64,000 nucleotides of DNA from Nitrospirota bacterium (GCA_023481175.1 JAMCWM010000026.1:62001-126000); one strand, 5' to 3'; shown: positions 8,028-18,550, counted from the first letter of the stretch. Translations and numbers: made by a program. The notes: generated by a model not told the origin, from the letters alone.

Positions 8028-9695
8028 ATTTCCGGATTGACCGGCAATCTCACGGGCCTCAAGGCCAGCCAGATCAAATCGCTCTCACGTCTTCACGGCC
8101 GAAGGATTTCTCCCGGCCTCTGGATCTCCCCTGAAATCGCCCGCCAGATGGCGCTTCTGAGCCACGAAACCGGACGCCAGATCGCCCTTTTGATCACGCG
8201 CGAGGGAACGGTGGCCCTGGTCGTGGTCGGCACGGCCCGGGACATCTTCCTCTCCGAACTTCCCCCGTCCCGCTCGGGAAGCCGGTCGCTCCGGGGGCTC
8301 CGGATGGTCCACACCCATCTCCAGGGCGAGGGTCTCTCCCAGGACGACCTGAACGATCTGGCCCTTTTGCGCTTCGATGCCATGGTGGCCCTCCAGATGA
8401 ACCGGGATTCGGGGCTTCTCGACCGGGTGAGCGTCGCCACCATCAATCCCGATCCCGTAGGAGATCCTCCCTGGATCGTCGAGGCCCCCCGTCCGATCAC
8501 GCCGGAGAGCCTCTCCAGCGGCGGGCGTATCGAGGCCCTGGAGGAGGAGCTCTCCCGGAGCCTGTCCGCGGCCATGAAAAAGACCACGGGACAGGAACGG
8601 GCGCTCCTGGTTTCCGTCTCCCCCGATGCCTTGTCCGACCAGGAGGACGCCCTGGCCGAACTCTCCGAGCTCGCCCGGTCGGCCGATGTCGACGTTCTGG
8701 GGGTGGTCCGGCAGCGGATCGCCCGCTACCATCCCACGACCCTCATGAGTGTCGACCGTCTCAAGTCTCTCCTGATCCACGCCCTCCAGGTCCACGCCAC
8801 CCTGATCATCTTCGAGCAGGAGCTCTCGCCGAACCAGGTCCGGAAAATCGCGGAGATGACCGAGCTCAAGGTGATCGACCGGACGCAGCTCATTCTCGAC
8901 ATCTTCGCCCGGCGGGCCCACAGCCGCGACGGAAAGCTCCAGGTGGAGCTGGCCCAGCTCAAGTACCTCCTTCCCCGCCTCTTCGAACGCTCCACCGCCC
9001 TCTCCCGCCTGACGGGAGGCATCGGAGGCCGTGGACCGGGGGAGACCCGCCTCGAGGAGGACCGGCGGAGGGTCCGGGACCGGATCGCCTCCCTGTCCGC
9101 CCGGCTCCGCCACCTCGAGGTCGAGCGGTCCGGCCGCAAGAGCCGCCGGCGGGAAGCGGCCCTGCCCGTCGTCTCCCTCGTGGGCTATACCAACGTCGGA
9201 AAGTCCACTCTGCTCAATCGCCTGACCCACAGCGCAGTTCTGGTCGAGGACAAGATGTTCGCCACCCTCGACCCCACGACCCGGCGCCTGCGCTTTCCCC
9301 GGGAGCGCGAAATCATCCTGACCGACACCGTGGGCTTCATCCGGGATCTCCCCGCCGATCTCAGGCGGGCCTTCATGGCGACCTTCGACGAACTCAGGGA
9401 CGCCGACCTGATCGTCCACGTGACCGATGCCTCCCATCCCCAGTGCGAGCTCATGATCGAACGGGTGGAGACGATCCTCCGGGAGATGGAACTTCACCGG
9501 ATCCCGACCCTCCTCCTCTTCAACAAATGCGACCGGATCCCCCCCGAGACCCGCCGGATGCTGGCCCTGCGCTATCCTGGTGCGGTCTTCGTCTCGGCCC
9601 TCGATCCGGAGAGCCTCCGGCCGCTCGAGCGGATCCTCGAAGGCCGCCTCTTCGAAAAACCCCTCGAATCCCTGGTGGCCGGGGGCTCCGACTGA
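8028..9695 (+). CDS. hflX: Ribosome-associated GTPase HflX (long form)
   Basis: HflX is a GTPase that binds the 50S subunit and splits stalled ribosomes. About 555 residues: an N-terminal extension found in long-form HflX (GNLTGLKASQIKSLSRL, MVHTHLQGEGLSQDDL), the HflX nucleotide-binding-like domain (IDRTQLILDIFARRAHSRDGK, VELAQLKYLLPRL), the signature GGIGGRGPGETRLEEDRR, and a G domain with G1 GYTNVGKSTL (near residue 386), switch DPTTRRL, G3 DTVGF and G4 NKCD. The start is uncertain. AAAGGA lies 6 nt before ATT 8028, which fits the homologous N-terminus; TTG 8037 is the nearest canonical start but sits 15 nt from the Shine-Dalgarno; TTG 7839 lies upstream of the promoter. The stop shares TGATG with the next gene. 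Confidence 0.93.
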   Translation: MSGLTGNLTGLKASQIKSLSRLHGRRISPGLWISPEIARQMALLSHETGRQIALLITREGTVALVVVGTARDIFLSELPPSRSGSRSLRGLRMVHTHLQGEGLSQDDLNDLALLRFDAMVALQMNRDSGLLDRVSVATINPDPVGDPPWIVEAPRPITPESLSSGGRIEALEEELSRSLSAAMKKTTGQERALLVSVSPDALSDQEDALAELSELARSADVDVLGVVRQRIARYHPTTLMSVDRLKSLLIHALQVHATLIIFEQELSPNQVRKIAEMTELKVIDRTQLILDIFARRAHSRDGKLQVELAQLKYLLPRLFERSTALSRLTGGIGGRGPGETRLEEDRRRVRDRIASLSARLRHLEVERSGRKSRRREAALPVVSLVGYTNVGKSTLLNRLTHSAVLVEDKMFATLDPTTRRLRFPREREIILTDTVGFIRDLPADLRRAFMATFDELRDADLIVHVTDASHPQCELMIERVETILREMELHRIPTLLLFNKCDRIPPETRRMLALRYPGAVFVSALDPESLRPLERILEGRLFEKPLESLVAGGSD

Positions 9696-10198
9696 TGGTC
9701 GTCCTTCCGGTTCCCGGCGACCTCTGCCGGGAGTGCGGCCTCTGTTGCCGGTTTTCCGATCCGGAGGTCCTGACCCCCTGGGCCGTCCGTCCGGGGCAGC
9801 CCCCCCTTCCGGCCTCTTTCCGTCCGCCCGGCCCGATTTCCCTCGTTCCCGGCACCGGCCGCATGGATCTTCCGGTTGTGGTCTGCGATTCCCTCGAGGC
9901 CGACGTCTCCCGCTGCGGCGTCTGGGGCGAGCATCCCGCTGACTGCCGCCTCTATCCGTTGGTCATCGTCCGGAGAAACGGCGCCTTTTACCTCGCTCTC
10001 GATCCCGACTGTCCCTTTTCAGCCCGCATGCCCCTCTCTTTTTTCGAAGGATGGGCCACCCGCTTCCGGACCGAGGAGTGGGACCATCTGAGCTCTTCCG
10101 AGATCCTGACTCTTCGCGAGCTTGCCCAGGCGGAGGACCGTCCCCAATACCGGGCCGTCCTTCTCCTGCCCGAACCGGGTTCCCCGCGTCCCTCATGA
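9695..10198 (+). CDS. YkgJ-family cysteine-cluster protein
   Basis: This 167-residue protein opens with CRECGLCCRF, the CxxCxxCC cluster of the YkgJ/UPF0153 family, followed by a later set C...CGVWGEHPADCRLYPLVI typical of the same family. The cysteines probably hold iron or zinc, and the biochemical role is unknown. It overlaps the hflX stop by one base (TGATG) and the next gene by ATGA, so the three genes are one operon with translational coupling. No signal peptide or membrane segment is visible, so it is cytoplasmic. Confidence 0.8.
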   Translation: MVVLPVPGDLCRECGLCCRFSDPEVLTPWAVRPGQPPLPASFRPPGPISLVPGTGRMDLPVVVCDSLEADVSRCGVWGEHPADCRLYPLVIVRRNGAFYLALDPDCPFSARMPLSFFEGWATRFRTEEWDHLSSSEILTLRELAQAEDRPQYRAVLLLPEPGSPRPS

Positions 10199-11115
10199 CC
10201 GGACGGCGCCGGATCCTCACCTCCGATCGCCTCCGGGACCACCTTTCCTCATTCGGGGATCTCCCCTTCTCCTGGCGGCACCCGGCCTCCCAGCTCCTCT
10301 TTTCCGACCGTCTCACATTCTTTCTGAGCGAGACGCGAACGGCCGGAGAGATCCTCATGGGGGAGACGGCCGACGGGGTCCTCTTCCTTCCTCTCCCCCC
10401 TCCGCTCCTCCTTCGTGCGGAGGCGGCCCCTTCCGACCGGGAGCGCCTTCTCCGCGGGCTTTTCGGGGAGATGGCCGCCATGGGGGGGCGCTGCCCGGCC
10501 CCCTTTCTCGAGAACTGTCCCCTGGGATCCCTTCCGTCCGGCTCCTTTCGGATCGAGCCCTCCGAGCGGGAGTATCTGGTTTCTGTCTCCTCCCTTCTCG
10601 ACCCCCGGGGCTGGGCGGGCCGATCTTTCCGGTGGGAGCGCAACCGGTTTTTCCGGGACCATCCTTCCGTCCGGATCCGACCCGTGGAGTCCGGGGACGA
10701 TCCTTTTCTCCGCCGGTTCGTCCGCGATTTCGTCCGGGAACGAACGAAGGGGGTGACGAACACGCTGGAGTCTCTCATGGCCGAAGACATGGGACGGGCC
10801 TTCGAGAGGGCGCAGGGTCTCTGGAGGACGGAGGAGATCGAGGGGTGGGTCCTCGAAGAGGGGGGACGGATTCTGGGGCTTGAATGGTATGGCCGCCTGC
10901 CCGGCGGGGAAACCCTGGTCTGTCTTCTCGAGGCCCGGGATCCGGGGGTTTCGAATCTTGGCGGGATCATGACCCGCCTTGTGATCGAGACTTCGGGGGC
11001 CGGGGTCCGCTGGGTGAACCTCATGGGAGGGAGCGGGATCGTCGGGGTGGAGCGGGCGAAGCGGGCCCGCCCCCACCACCTCGTCCTTCCCCTCTTCCGG
11101 GTCGTCCCGGCCTAA
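10195..11115 (+). CDS. Hypothetical protein, possibly DUF2156/GNAT-like acyl- or aminoacyl-transferase
   Basis: This 306-residue protein starts at ATG 10195 in an ATGA junction with the preceding YkgJ-like gene. The N-terminal half resembles the DUF2156 layout (SFGDLPFSWRHP...LLFSDRLTFFLSE), and the C-terminal half (RPVESGDDPFLRRFVRDFVRERT, GWVLEEGGRILGLEWYGRL, WVNLMGG) looks like the GNAT-type fold of phosphatidylglycerol lysyltransferase C-terminal domains. This assignment is tentative and based on general pattern only. There is no transmembrane region. Its TAA stop overlaps the stop of the convergent HD-domain gene (CTAA). Confidence 0.5.
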   Translation: MTGRRRILTSDRLRDHLSSFGDLPFSWRHPASQLLFSDRLTFFLSETRTAGEILMGETADGVLFLPLPPPLLLRAEAAPSDRERLLRGLFGEMAAMGGRCPAPFLENCPLGSLPSGSFRIEPSEREYLVSVSSLLDPRGWAGRSFRWERNRFFRDHPSVRIRPVESGDDPFLRRFVRDFVRERTKGVTNTLESLMAEDMGRAFERAQGLWRTEEIEGWVLEEGGRILGLEWYGRLPGGETLVCLLEARDPGVSNLGGIMTRLVIETSGAGVRWVNLMGGSGIVGVERAKRARPHHLVLPLFRVVPA

Positions 11116-12500
11116 TCCAGATCCTTTTCCCCGTCCAGCATCCGGGAAAAAACGCGGGAGGCCTCCGGAAGATCGGGAAGGTTTTTTCCGAAAACCCGGA
11201 GGATTTCCTGTCGGACAGGAATTCCCTCGAGCATCTCGGCAAGAAGCGTGTCCCCCACCTGGCCGGAGAGGGGGTCGTAGACCTCGAGGCGGGACTCTCC
11301 CGACTGGGTGGGGTTTTCGGGGCGGGCATCGCGGCTTGCCACATCGACGGCGAGCTCCCCGTCGCCTACGGCATATCCCCGTTTTTCGGCCTCCTTCCGG
11401 AGAAATCCGGCGTCGGGGATCTTCCTCCGGGCTCCTCCAGGTCCGGTCCGGACGCGTTCATAGACCAGCTCCCAGGACTTTTCCCGGACGATGAAGCGTC
11501 GCCATCCCTCCCCCAGCCGCCTGAGACGGGGGTTTTGCGCCCGGGGCCAGTCCCGGACATGTTCGAGGAGGAAGTGGTCGGTCAGGGTCCGGAACCGGTC
11601 GAGATCGGAGGCAGGGTCATCGGGCAGGATCTCCTGCAGGGTCTCTCCCAGGAGTTCCCGCAGCGAAAGGTCAAAGGCCCGGGTCGTGCGGTGGAAGTAG
11701 ATCTGGGCATACATGTAGCGACGGATCTGGATGAACTGTTCGAAGACCCCGAGGCCCGCCCGGTGAAGGACGAGCCGGCCCTTCTGGAAGTGCGTGTAGT
11801 AGAGGAGGCGTTCGAGATCCACGGGTCCGGCGGAGACCCCGCACATGTAGGTGTCCCGAAGGACGTAGTCGAGGTTGTCGACAGTGAAGATCCCTGAAAA
11901 AAGGGGCTTCAGGGCCTCGAGGAGAGGGAGGTCGCCCGGGACCGGGTTCGGCCCCTTCCCCTTCCCCACCAGATAGGCGATCCAGTCCGCCGAAAGGCGC
12001 TCCCCCGGGGCGAAGGGACCGGAGAGACCCCGGTCGATCCGCTCGATCACCGGGCGGAGGGGCCCCCGGATCAGGATCTGGCTCATCTGTTCGTGAGAAC
12101 GGCCAAACCGGGGAAGACCCACATTCTCGTCGAAAAAGTGGCAGAAGGGACCATGGCCGGTGTCGTGGAGAAGGGCCGCGACCCGGAGGAGCGTCTCGAA
12201 GAAGGGAAGGGAGACGCGGTCCGCCAGGGCCGGATGAAGCTGGCGGGCGAATCTCCCGGCCACATGCATCGCCCCCAGGGAGTGGGAAAAACGGGTATGT
12301 TCCGCGGACGGGAAGACGAAGCGGGCGCTCTGGAGCTGGTAGATCGACCGGAGCCGCTGGACCCAGGGGTGGTCGATCAGGTCCCGTTCGGTGTACCCCG
12401 AAGGGCCCGCCGGGGTGTCGACGAAGGAGAGATAGCCGTGGACGGGATCGGAGACAAGGGAGATGCCGTCGTACGGCAGGGACGAGGGGGTATCGGGCAT
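11112..12500 (-). CDS. HD-domain phosphohydrolase (dNTPase/SAMHD1-like)
   Basis: This 462-residue protein has an HD superfamily core near the N-terminus: HPWVQRLRSIYQLQSARFVFPSAEHTRFSHSLGAMHVA, then the metal-binding HDTGHGPFCH. Family members hydrolyse dNTPs to deoxynucleosides and triphosphate, or act on other nucleotides. The stretch VDNLDYVLRDTYMCGV is also typical of this group. The start is ATG 12500 with AAGGA 12 nt upstream; a longer form from TTG 12536 would run into the P1 stem of rnpB and is unlikely. It follows rnpB on the same strand and ends in a 4-bp overlap with the convergent gene at 11115. Exact substrate cannot be told. Confidence 0.85.
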   Translation of the reverse strand: MPDTPSSLPYDGISLVSDPVHGYLSFVDTPAGPSGYTERDLIDHPWVQRLRSIYQLQSARFVFPSAEHTRFSHSLGAMHVAGRFARQLHPALADRVSLPFFETLLRVAALLHDTGHGPFCHFFDENVGLPRFGRSHEQMSQILIRGPLRPVIERIDRGLSGPFAPGERLSADWIAYLVGKGKGPNPVPGDLPLLEALKPLFSGIFTVDNLDYVLRDTYMCGVSAGPVDLERLLYYTHFQKGRLVLHRAGLGVFEQFIQIRRYMYAQIYFHRTTRAFDLSLRELLGETLQEILPDDPASDLDRFRTLTDHFLLEHVRDWPRAQNPRLRRLGEGWRRFIVREKSWELVYERVRTGPGGARRKIPDAGFLRKEAEKRGYAVGDGELAVDVASRDARPENPTQSGESRLEVYDPLSGQVGDTLLAEMLEGIPVRQEILRVFGKNLPDLPEASRVFSRMLDGEKDLD

Positions 12501-12524
12501 CGGAACGGTTTGTCCTTCGGATTT

Positions 12525-12906
12525 CGGATCCGGCAAAGAACGGTCATAAGCCGAGTTCTGTCGAGGGTGGCCATTACTCTGGGACCAGGGTTGCCCCTGG
12601 ACTCTAGCGACCTTACCCGGAGGCGTGGGCCGGGCCGGCCTTCCGCATTGCTGCGAGCCTCCCTATTTGGTCTTGCACCGGGCGGGGTTTACCATGCCGC
12701 CTCCGTCACCGGAGACGCGGTGAGCTCTTACCTCGCCTTTTCACCCTTGCCGGACCGGAGTCCGGCGGTTTGTTTTCTGTGGCACTGTCCTTCCTGTCGC
12801 CAGGACTGGGTGTTACCCAGCGCCCTGCCCTTTGGTGCTCGGACTTTCCTCCCGGATCTCCTTGGGGAGTCCGGGCGGCCACCTGCCCGTCTTTGGTCCG
12901 GATCCG
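12525..12906 (-). ncRNA. rnpB: RNase P RNA (bacterial class A)
   Basis: The minus strand carries the conserved RNase P RNA landmarks: GGAGGAAAGTCCG-like core near the 5' end (GGGAGGAAAGTCCGAGC), AGGGCAGG, GGGTAACACCCAG, ACAGTGCCACAGAAA, GGTGAAAAGGCGAGGTAAGAGC, CCAAATAGGG and the universal 3' element GACAGAACTCGGCTTAT. The ends pair as a long P1: CGGATCCGG (5') with CCGGATCCG (3') plus the adjoining AAAGA and CGG. This sets the approximate ends. It lies between the zinc-ribbon gene and the HD hydrolase on the same strand, a region with no long real ORF. It works with the RnpA protein encoded at 52030-52353 to mature tRNA 5' ends. Confidence 0.95.
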
Positions 12907-12936
12907 AATTTCGAAGGAAGCCCCTCTCCCCGTCGG

Positions 12937-13677
12937 TTACCCTCCGGTCGGGATTTCCTCTAAAAAGAGCCATCGCTGGCAGTGGAGACACGGGACGATT
13001 TTTTGCCGTTTCTTGACCTCGGTCAGGGTCCGGGGAGGAAGCGTCATGCGGCAGACCTCGCAGGTCCCGTTCTGGATACGGGAAACCACAAGCCCGTTTC
13101 TGTGGGACTTTTGCAGACGGGAGTACTGCTGGAAGAGGGCGTCGGGAAACTGGTCGGAAAGGCGGACCTTTTCCTCCTCGAGGTTCCGGACCCGGTCCAT
13201 CCGGGCGGCGGCCTCCTCCCGGGCGGTGGTCCGGGAGGTCTCCAGCTCGTCCCGTTTTTCGGCGATTTCCTTCTCCCGGTCCTTGAGCGCCTTGTCGAGG
13301 GTCTCCTGGGTCTCCATGATCCGGAGAATTTCGTCCTGGAGGCGTTCGACCTCGTCCCGGCGGAACTCCATTTCGGCCAGAAAGGCCTGGATTTCCCGGG
13401 AATGTTTGAGTTCCTTGTTCTTTTTCTTGTTTTCGGAGATGATGTGCTCGTTGGTGCGGAGTTCATCCTCCCGGTCGCGCCGGTCCCGGGCCAGCCGGAG
13501 CAATTCGATCTTTTCGGTCTCCATGAGAGAGACCAGACCTTCGAGACTCTCCTCCTTTTTGCGGAGGGCGTCGCGACTCGCCTCCAATTCCTGGGTGATG
13601 TGGGCCAATTCGCTGTCGATCGTCTGCAACCGATAAACCAGGGCCAGCGTGTCCTGGACCGAAGGTCCCACGTCCAA
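12937..13677 (-). CDS. Coiled-coil zinc-ribbon protein (COG1579 type)
   Basis: This 246-residue protein is a long charged coiled coil (about residues 10-185, heptad-like E/K/R/L pattern) followed by a C-terminal zinc ribbon, CEVCRMTLPP...VPCLHCQRWLF (two CxxC pairs). That layout is the COG1579 family of predicted nucleic-acid-binding proteins; precise function is unknown. The only long in-frame start (GTG 13722) lies inside the tRNA-Met gene, so I place the start at TTG 13677, which has AAGGA 8 nt upstream. It lies between tRNA-Met and rnpB on the same strand, so the three may share a transcript with processing. Confidence 0.8.
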   Translation of the reverse strand: MDVGPSVQDTLALVYRLQTIDSELAHITQELEASRDALRKKEESLEGLVSLMETEKIELLRLARDRRDREDELRTNEHIISENKKKNKELKHSREIQAFLAEMEFRRDEVERLQDEILRIMETQETLDKALKDREKEIAEKRDELETSRTTAREEAAARMDRVRNLEEEKVRLSDQFPDALFQQYSRLQKSHRNGLVVSRIQNGTCEVCRMTLPPRTLTEVKKRQKIVPCLHCQRWLFLEEIPTGG

Positions 13678-13710
13678 GTGACCTATCCTTTCCAATTCGT
13701 CGGGTTTGTA

Positions 13711-13785
13711 TGGTGGGCCCACCAGGATTCGAACCTGGAACCAACCGGTTATGAGCCGGCAGCTCTGCCGTTGAGCTATAGGCCC
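13711..13785 (-). tRNA. tRNA-Met (CAT anticodon), elongator or possibly Ile2
   Basis: A 75-nt cloverleaf: acceptor GGGCCTA/TGGGCCC (one G-T pair), D arm GCTC...GAGC, anticodon stem GCCGG/CCGGT with loop CTCATAA (anticodon CAT), T arm CCAGG-TTCGAAT-CCTGG, and encoded ACCA. A CAT tRNA can be elongator Met or lysidine-modified Ile2; the sequence alone does not settle this. It lacks the initiator hallmark of three G-C pairs in the anticodon stem. It lies 21 bp past the rpoD stop. Confidence 0.93.
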
Positions 13786-13806
13786 ATGCGTTAGAGCGTT
13801 TCCATT

Positions 13807-15579
<1,773 letters not shown>

Positions 15580-15589
15580 TCAGTCTCCC

Positions 15590-17335
15590 CTAATAGGCTT
15601 GTTGCCTGCCGGCCCCGGTCCCCTCGGTCCGGAGGGTTCCGGGACGGGCATTTTTCCGCGACAGGCGGCGGATCGCCGTTTTGACGTCGTCGAGTCGCAC
15701 CTGCCGGGATCCCGGATCGGAGGGCAGGTCGTACCACTGTTTCCAGAGAAAAGAGTCCATCTTGAGAAGGTCGTGGAGCGATGAGGAGGGATCGTTTCCC
15801 AGGGCCCAGAGGCCATCGAGAATTCCCGAGAGGGACGGATCGTCGATAAAGGAAAAGTCCTCCCGTTTCCAGAGTTCTTTCGGATGGGGGCTCCCCCCGT
15901 CCACCCAGAGCCGGGCCAGTTCGGCGAGAATGTTCCGCCATGCGAGGCCCCGGTTGTTCAGGTTGGCCGGATCGGGTCCGGCCGATTTCGCATTGTCCCG
16001 GGAGGAAGCGGGCTCTCCCGAGAGAAGCTGCATGGCGAGAAGATCCTTCATCGTGTCGAGAAGGATGGCCCCGCGTTCCAGCAGCTGCTCCTGGACTTCA
16101 AGGTCGGGAAAGGCCCGGACCATGGAGAGGAAGTCGGCGACCAGGGCGGACTTCCCCTCCCCCCCCTGGTTCTTGCGGATCCGGGCGACGGAGGCCTCGA
16201 GCCAGTCCAGGACAAAGTCTCCCATGGGCAGGGCCGCGTCGAGGGCCCGTCGGACGCCGGAAGCGCCTTCCCGCACAATCCACTGGTCGGGATCGGTCCC
16301 GTCGGGCAGCCATACGGCCCGGAAGGTAAGATCGGGGTCCCAGAGGAACCGGCCGATGATCCGGACGGCGGCGTCCCTTCCGGCCCGGTCTCCGTCGAAG
16401 AGAAGGACGACCTCCCGGACGTGGCGCTTCAGAAGCGAGACATGGGCCGGCCCCAGGGCGGTGCCCAGCGGCGCCACCACGCCCCGGATTCCTTCTTGGG
16501 AGAGCCGCATCACGTCGAAGTATCCCTCGACCACCAGGGCCCGCCCCTCCCTTTTCAGGGTCTCTTCGGCCTGGTCCAGGCCGAAGAGGATCTCCCGTTT
16601 TCGGAAATAGGGGGACTCGGCAGAATTGATATACTTCGGAAAGCGCGTGCCGGACTCGATCAGGCGTCCCCCGAATCCGGAAGGCGGAAAGCCTTGCCTC
16701 TCCCGGATCGGGATCATGATCCGGTTCCGGAAGAGGTCGCCCGCACGGTCCCCGCCGGAGAGGGCTCCCCTTCGGATCATGCCGGCCTGCTCGAGTGTCT
16801 CCTGGAGTCCGTCCCCTGCTCCGGCCGTCTCCCGGTTAGCCCCGCAGGCGGCGGTGAGGACGGAGGAGCTGCCGGCCCAGCCCAGGGAAAAGCGTCTGAT
16901 GGTCTCTTCGGTCAGTCCCCGGTCCTTCGAAAGATAGCTCCGGGCCTCCTGGCCCTCCGGAGCGTCCAGGGCTTTTTTATAGATCCTTTCGGCGAAAAGC
17001 ATGGCCTGGCGAAAGCGTTCCCGGCGATCCCGATCCTCCGCCGTTCCGCGTTCCGGAATGGGAATGCCGGCTTCGGCCGCAAGATGACGGATCGCCTCGC
17101 CGAAAGACTTGTGCTCAAGTTTTTCGACCAGACGAAAGACGTCACCTCCGGCATGGCATCCAAAGCAGTAATAGAGCTGTTTGTCGGGATCGATTTGGAA
17201 CGAGGGGGATTTTTCGTCATGAAACGGACAGAGCCCCACCCATTTTTGTCCGCGTTTTCGGAGGTTGACATAGCGCGAGGCAACCTCTGCCAGATCGGTT
17301 GCGCGCCGGACCGACTCAACCCATTCATCCGCCAT
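15590..17335 (-). CDS. dnaG: DNA primase
   Basis: DnaG makes RNA primers at the replication fork with DnaB helicase. This 581-residue protein has the N-terminal CHC2 zinc domain (GLCPFHDEKSPSF...YYCFGCHAGGDV), then the catalytic Toprim core (VVEGYFDVMRLSQEG, VVLLFDGDRAGRDA), and a variable C-terminal helicase-binding part. The start ATG 17335 gives the usual N-terminus (MADEWVESVRRATDLAEVASRYV); the Shine-Dalgarno is weak (GGA). Longer in-frame extensions would overlap yqeY and lack similarity. It lies in the classic macromolecular-synthesis operon, upstream of rpoD. Confidence 0.97.
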   Translation of the reverse strand: MADEWVESVRRATDLAEVASRYVNLRKRGQKWVGLCPFHDEKSPSFQIDPDKQLYYCFGCHAGGDVFRLVEKLEHKSFGEAIRHLAAEAGIPIPERGTAEDRDRRERFRQAMLFAERIYKKALDAPEGQEARSYLSKDRGLTEETIRRFSLGWAGSSSVLTAACGANRETAGAGDGLQETLEQAGMIRRGALSGGDRAGDLFRNRIMIPIRERQGFPPSGFGGRLIESGTRFPKYINSAESPYFRKREILFGLDQAEETLKREGRALVVEGYFDVMRLSQEGIRGVVAPLGTALGPAHVSLLKRHVREVVLLFDGDRAGRDAAVRIIGRFLWDPDLTFRAVWLPDGTDPDQWIVREGASGVRRALDAALPMGDFVLDWLEASVARIRKNQGGEGKSALVADFLSMVRAFPDLEVQEQLLERGAILLDTMKDLLAMQLLSGEPASSRDNAKSAGPDPANLNNRGLAWRNILAELARLWVDGGSPHPKELWKREDFSFIDDPSLSGILDGLWALGNDPSSSLHDLLKMDSFLWKQWYDLPSDPGSRQVRLDDVKTAIRRLSRKNARPGTLRTEGTGAGRQQAY

Positions 17336-17403
17336 AGTGCGATCCGATCGATTCGTGCATGCGTCTTCCCGGAGGTCCCGAATGAGACTCCGGAAGGGAT
17401 CAT

Positions 17404-17856
17404 TCAGGACCCCAGCGCCGTCTTGACCTTCTGGCTCACGACGCGGTTGTCCACCCGTCCCTTTGTCCGGGGAGCGAGCCATTGCATCACGGCCCCCATG
17501 CCCTTGGGGCCCGAGGCTCCGGTCTCCCGGAGGGCCTCCGAGACCAGCCGGTCGAGATCGCCCTCCGAGAGGGGCTCGGGGAGATAGGCCTGAAGAATGA
17601 TCTTTTCGGCCCGCTCCTTGTCCGCCAGATCGGAACGCCCCCCCTTTTCGAATCCTTCGATGGATTCATCCATCTTCCGGATCATGGAGGCGATGGTTTC
17701 GACGATCTCCTCATCGGAGAGGACCTCGCCCTTGCCCTTCTCGATCTCCCGGTTCTTGATCTGGGCCATCAGGAGTCGAAGGACGGAAAGACGCGTGGTT
17801 TCTCTCGCGCGAAGACTTTCTTTCTGATGGTCGAGTATCTGTTCCCGAAGTCCCAA
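17404..17856 (-). CDS. yqeY: GatB/YqeY domain protein
   Basis: This 150-residue protein is a stand-alone YqeY domain, related to the tail of GatB and thought to bind tRNA. Typical features are LREQILDHQKESLRARETTRLSVLRLLMAQIKNREIEKGK, FEKGGRSDLADKERAE and a C-terminal VSQKVKTALGS. I start at TTG 17856 (AAGG at 8 nt), which gives the normal family N-terminus; the longer frame upstream runs through rpsU and is not real. Between rpsU and dnaG, as in many bacteria; it probably shares the promoter at 18137-18165. Confidence 0.9.
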   Translation of the reverse strand: MGLREQILDHQKESLRARETTRLSVLRLLMAQIKNREIEKGKGEVLSDEEIVETIASMIRKMDESIEGFEKGGRSDLADKERAEKIILQAYLPEPLSEGDLDRLVSEALRETGASGPKGMGAVMQWLAPRTKGRVDNRVVSQKVKTALGS

Positions 17857-17897
17857 AGCATCCGCCTTTTCCGTGTGTGAGCCTCGCCGGATCCCTT

Positions 17898-18095
17898 TTA
17901 GCGGAGAGCCAGGCGGGCTCGCTTGAGCGCCTTTTTCCGGGCGGCCAAGGCCTTCTTCTTGCGCCGGACGGAGGGCTTTTCGTAGTGTTCCCGTTTCTTG
18001 ACGTCCGAGAGGATTCCCGCCTTCTCGCACTGCTTCTTGAAGCGCTTGAGGGCGCTCTCAAAGGATTCGTTTTCCTTGACTCGCACACCTGTCAT
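17898..18095 (-). CDS. rpsU: Small ribosomal subunit protein bS21
   Basis: This 65-residue basic protein is ribosomal protein S21: [45 protein letters not shown], ending in an Arg/Lys-rich helix. It helps 30S recognise mRNA start regions. The ATG follows GGAGGAG at about 8 nt. An upstream TTG in the same frame is behind the Shine-Dalgarno and is rejected. First gene of the rpsU-yqeY-dnaG-rpoD operon, with a near-consensus promoter 40 bp upstream. Confidence 0.96.
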   Translation of the reverse strand: MTGVRVKENESFESALKRFKKQCEKAGILSDVKKREHYEKPSVRRKKKALAARKKALKRARLALR

Positions 18096-18136
18096 AAAAT
18101 GAGCTCCTCCATTTTTAATATAAACCAAGACTGTTC

Positions 18137-18165
18137 ATTGTATCCTGAATCCGGCCTTTTGTCAA
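18137..18165 (-). promoter_or_regulatory. Sigma70 promoter of the rpsU-yqeY-dnaG-rpoD operon
   Basis: On the minus strand TTGACA (18165-18160) and TACAAT (18142-18137) are 17 bp apart, five of six matches in the -10 and a perfect -35. Transcription would start near 18130, about 35 nt before rpsU. It lies immediately after the HIT-family gene and so separates the macromolecular-synthesis unit from the his operon. Confidence 0.85.
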
Positions 18166-18169
18166 AGCT

Positions 18170-18541
18170 TTATCCCGGCGGCCACCCCATGGGACGGCCG
18201 GCCAGGAGGTGAAAGTGGAGATGGCCCACCGTCTGGCCCCCGTCCCGGCCGGTGTTGACGACCAGGCGGTATCCCTTCCGGTCGATCCCCCGGTCCTCCA
18301 CGAGGGCCAGCGCGGTCGAAAAAAGATCCGAAAGTTCGGACGGGGCCGTTTCTCCCTTCATGAATTCCCCGATGTCGGCGGCGTGTCGGCGGGGAATCAC
18401 GAGGGCGTGGAAGGGGGCCTGGGGGGCGATGTCCTGGATGATCAGCGTGTCGTCCGACTGTCCGAGGGGTGTGGACGGGATCTCCCCCCGGACGATGCGG
18501 CAGAAGAGGCAGTCGGAGGAAGGAGCGGATTTCGATGTCAT
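18170..18541 (-). CDS. HIT-family nucleotide-binding protein
   Basis: This 123-residue protein has the histidine-triad signature GGQTVGHLHFHLLAG and the N-terminal CLFCRIVRGEIPS block common to HinT-like hydrolases, which cleave phosphoramidates or acyl-AMP such as lysyl-AMP. Its last residues after the triad are GRPMGWPPG, typical for bacterial HIT proteins. It lies 9 bp behind hisIE and probably ends the his operon. No signal peptide. Confidence 0.92.
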   Translation of the reverse strand: MTSKSAPSSDCLFCRIVRGEIPSTPLGQSDDTLIIQDIAPQAPFHALVIPRRHAADIGEFMKGETAPSELSDLFSTALALVEDRGIDRKGYRLVVNTGRDGGQTVGHLHFHLLAGRPMGWPPG

Positions 18542-18550
18542 GAGGTCTCC

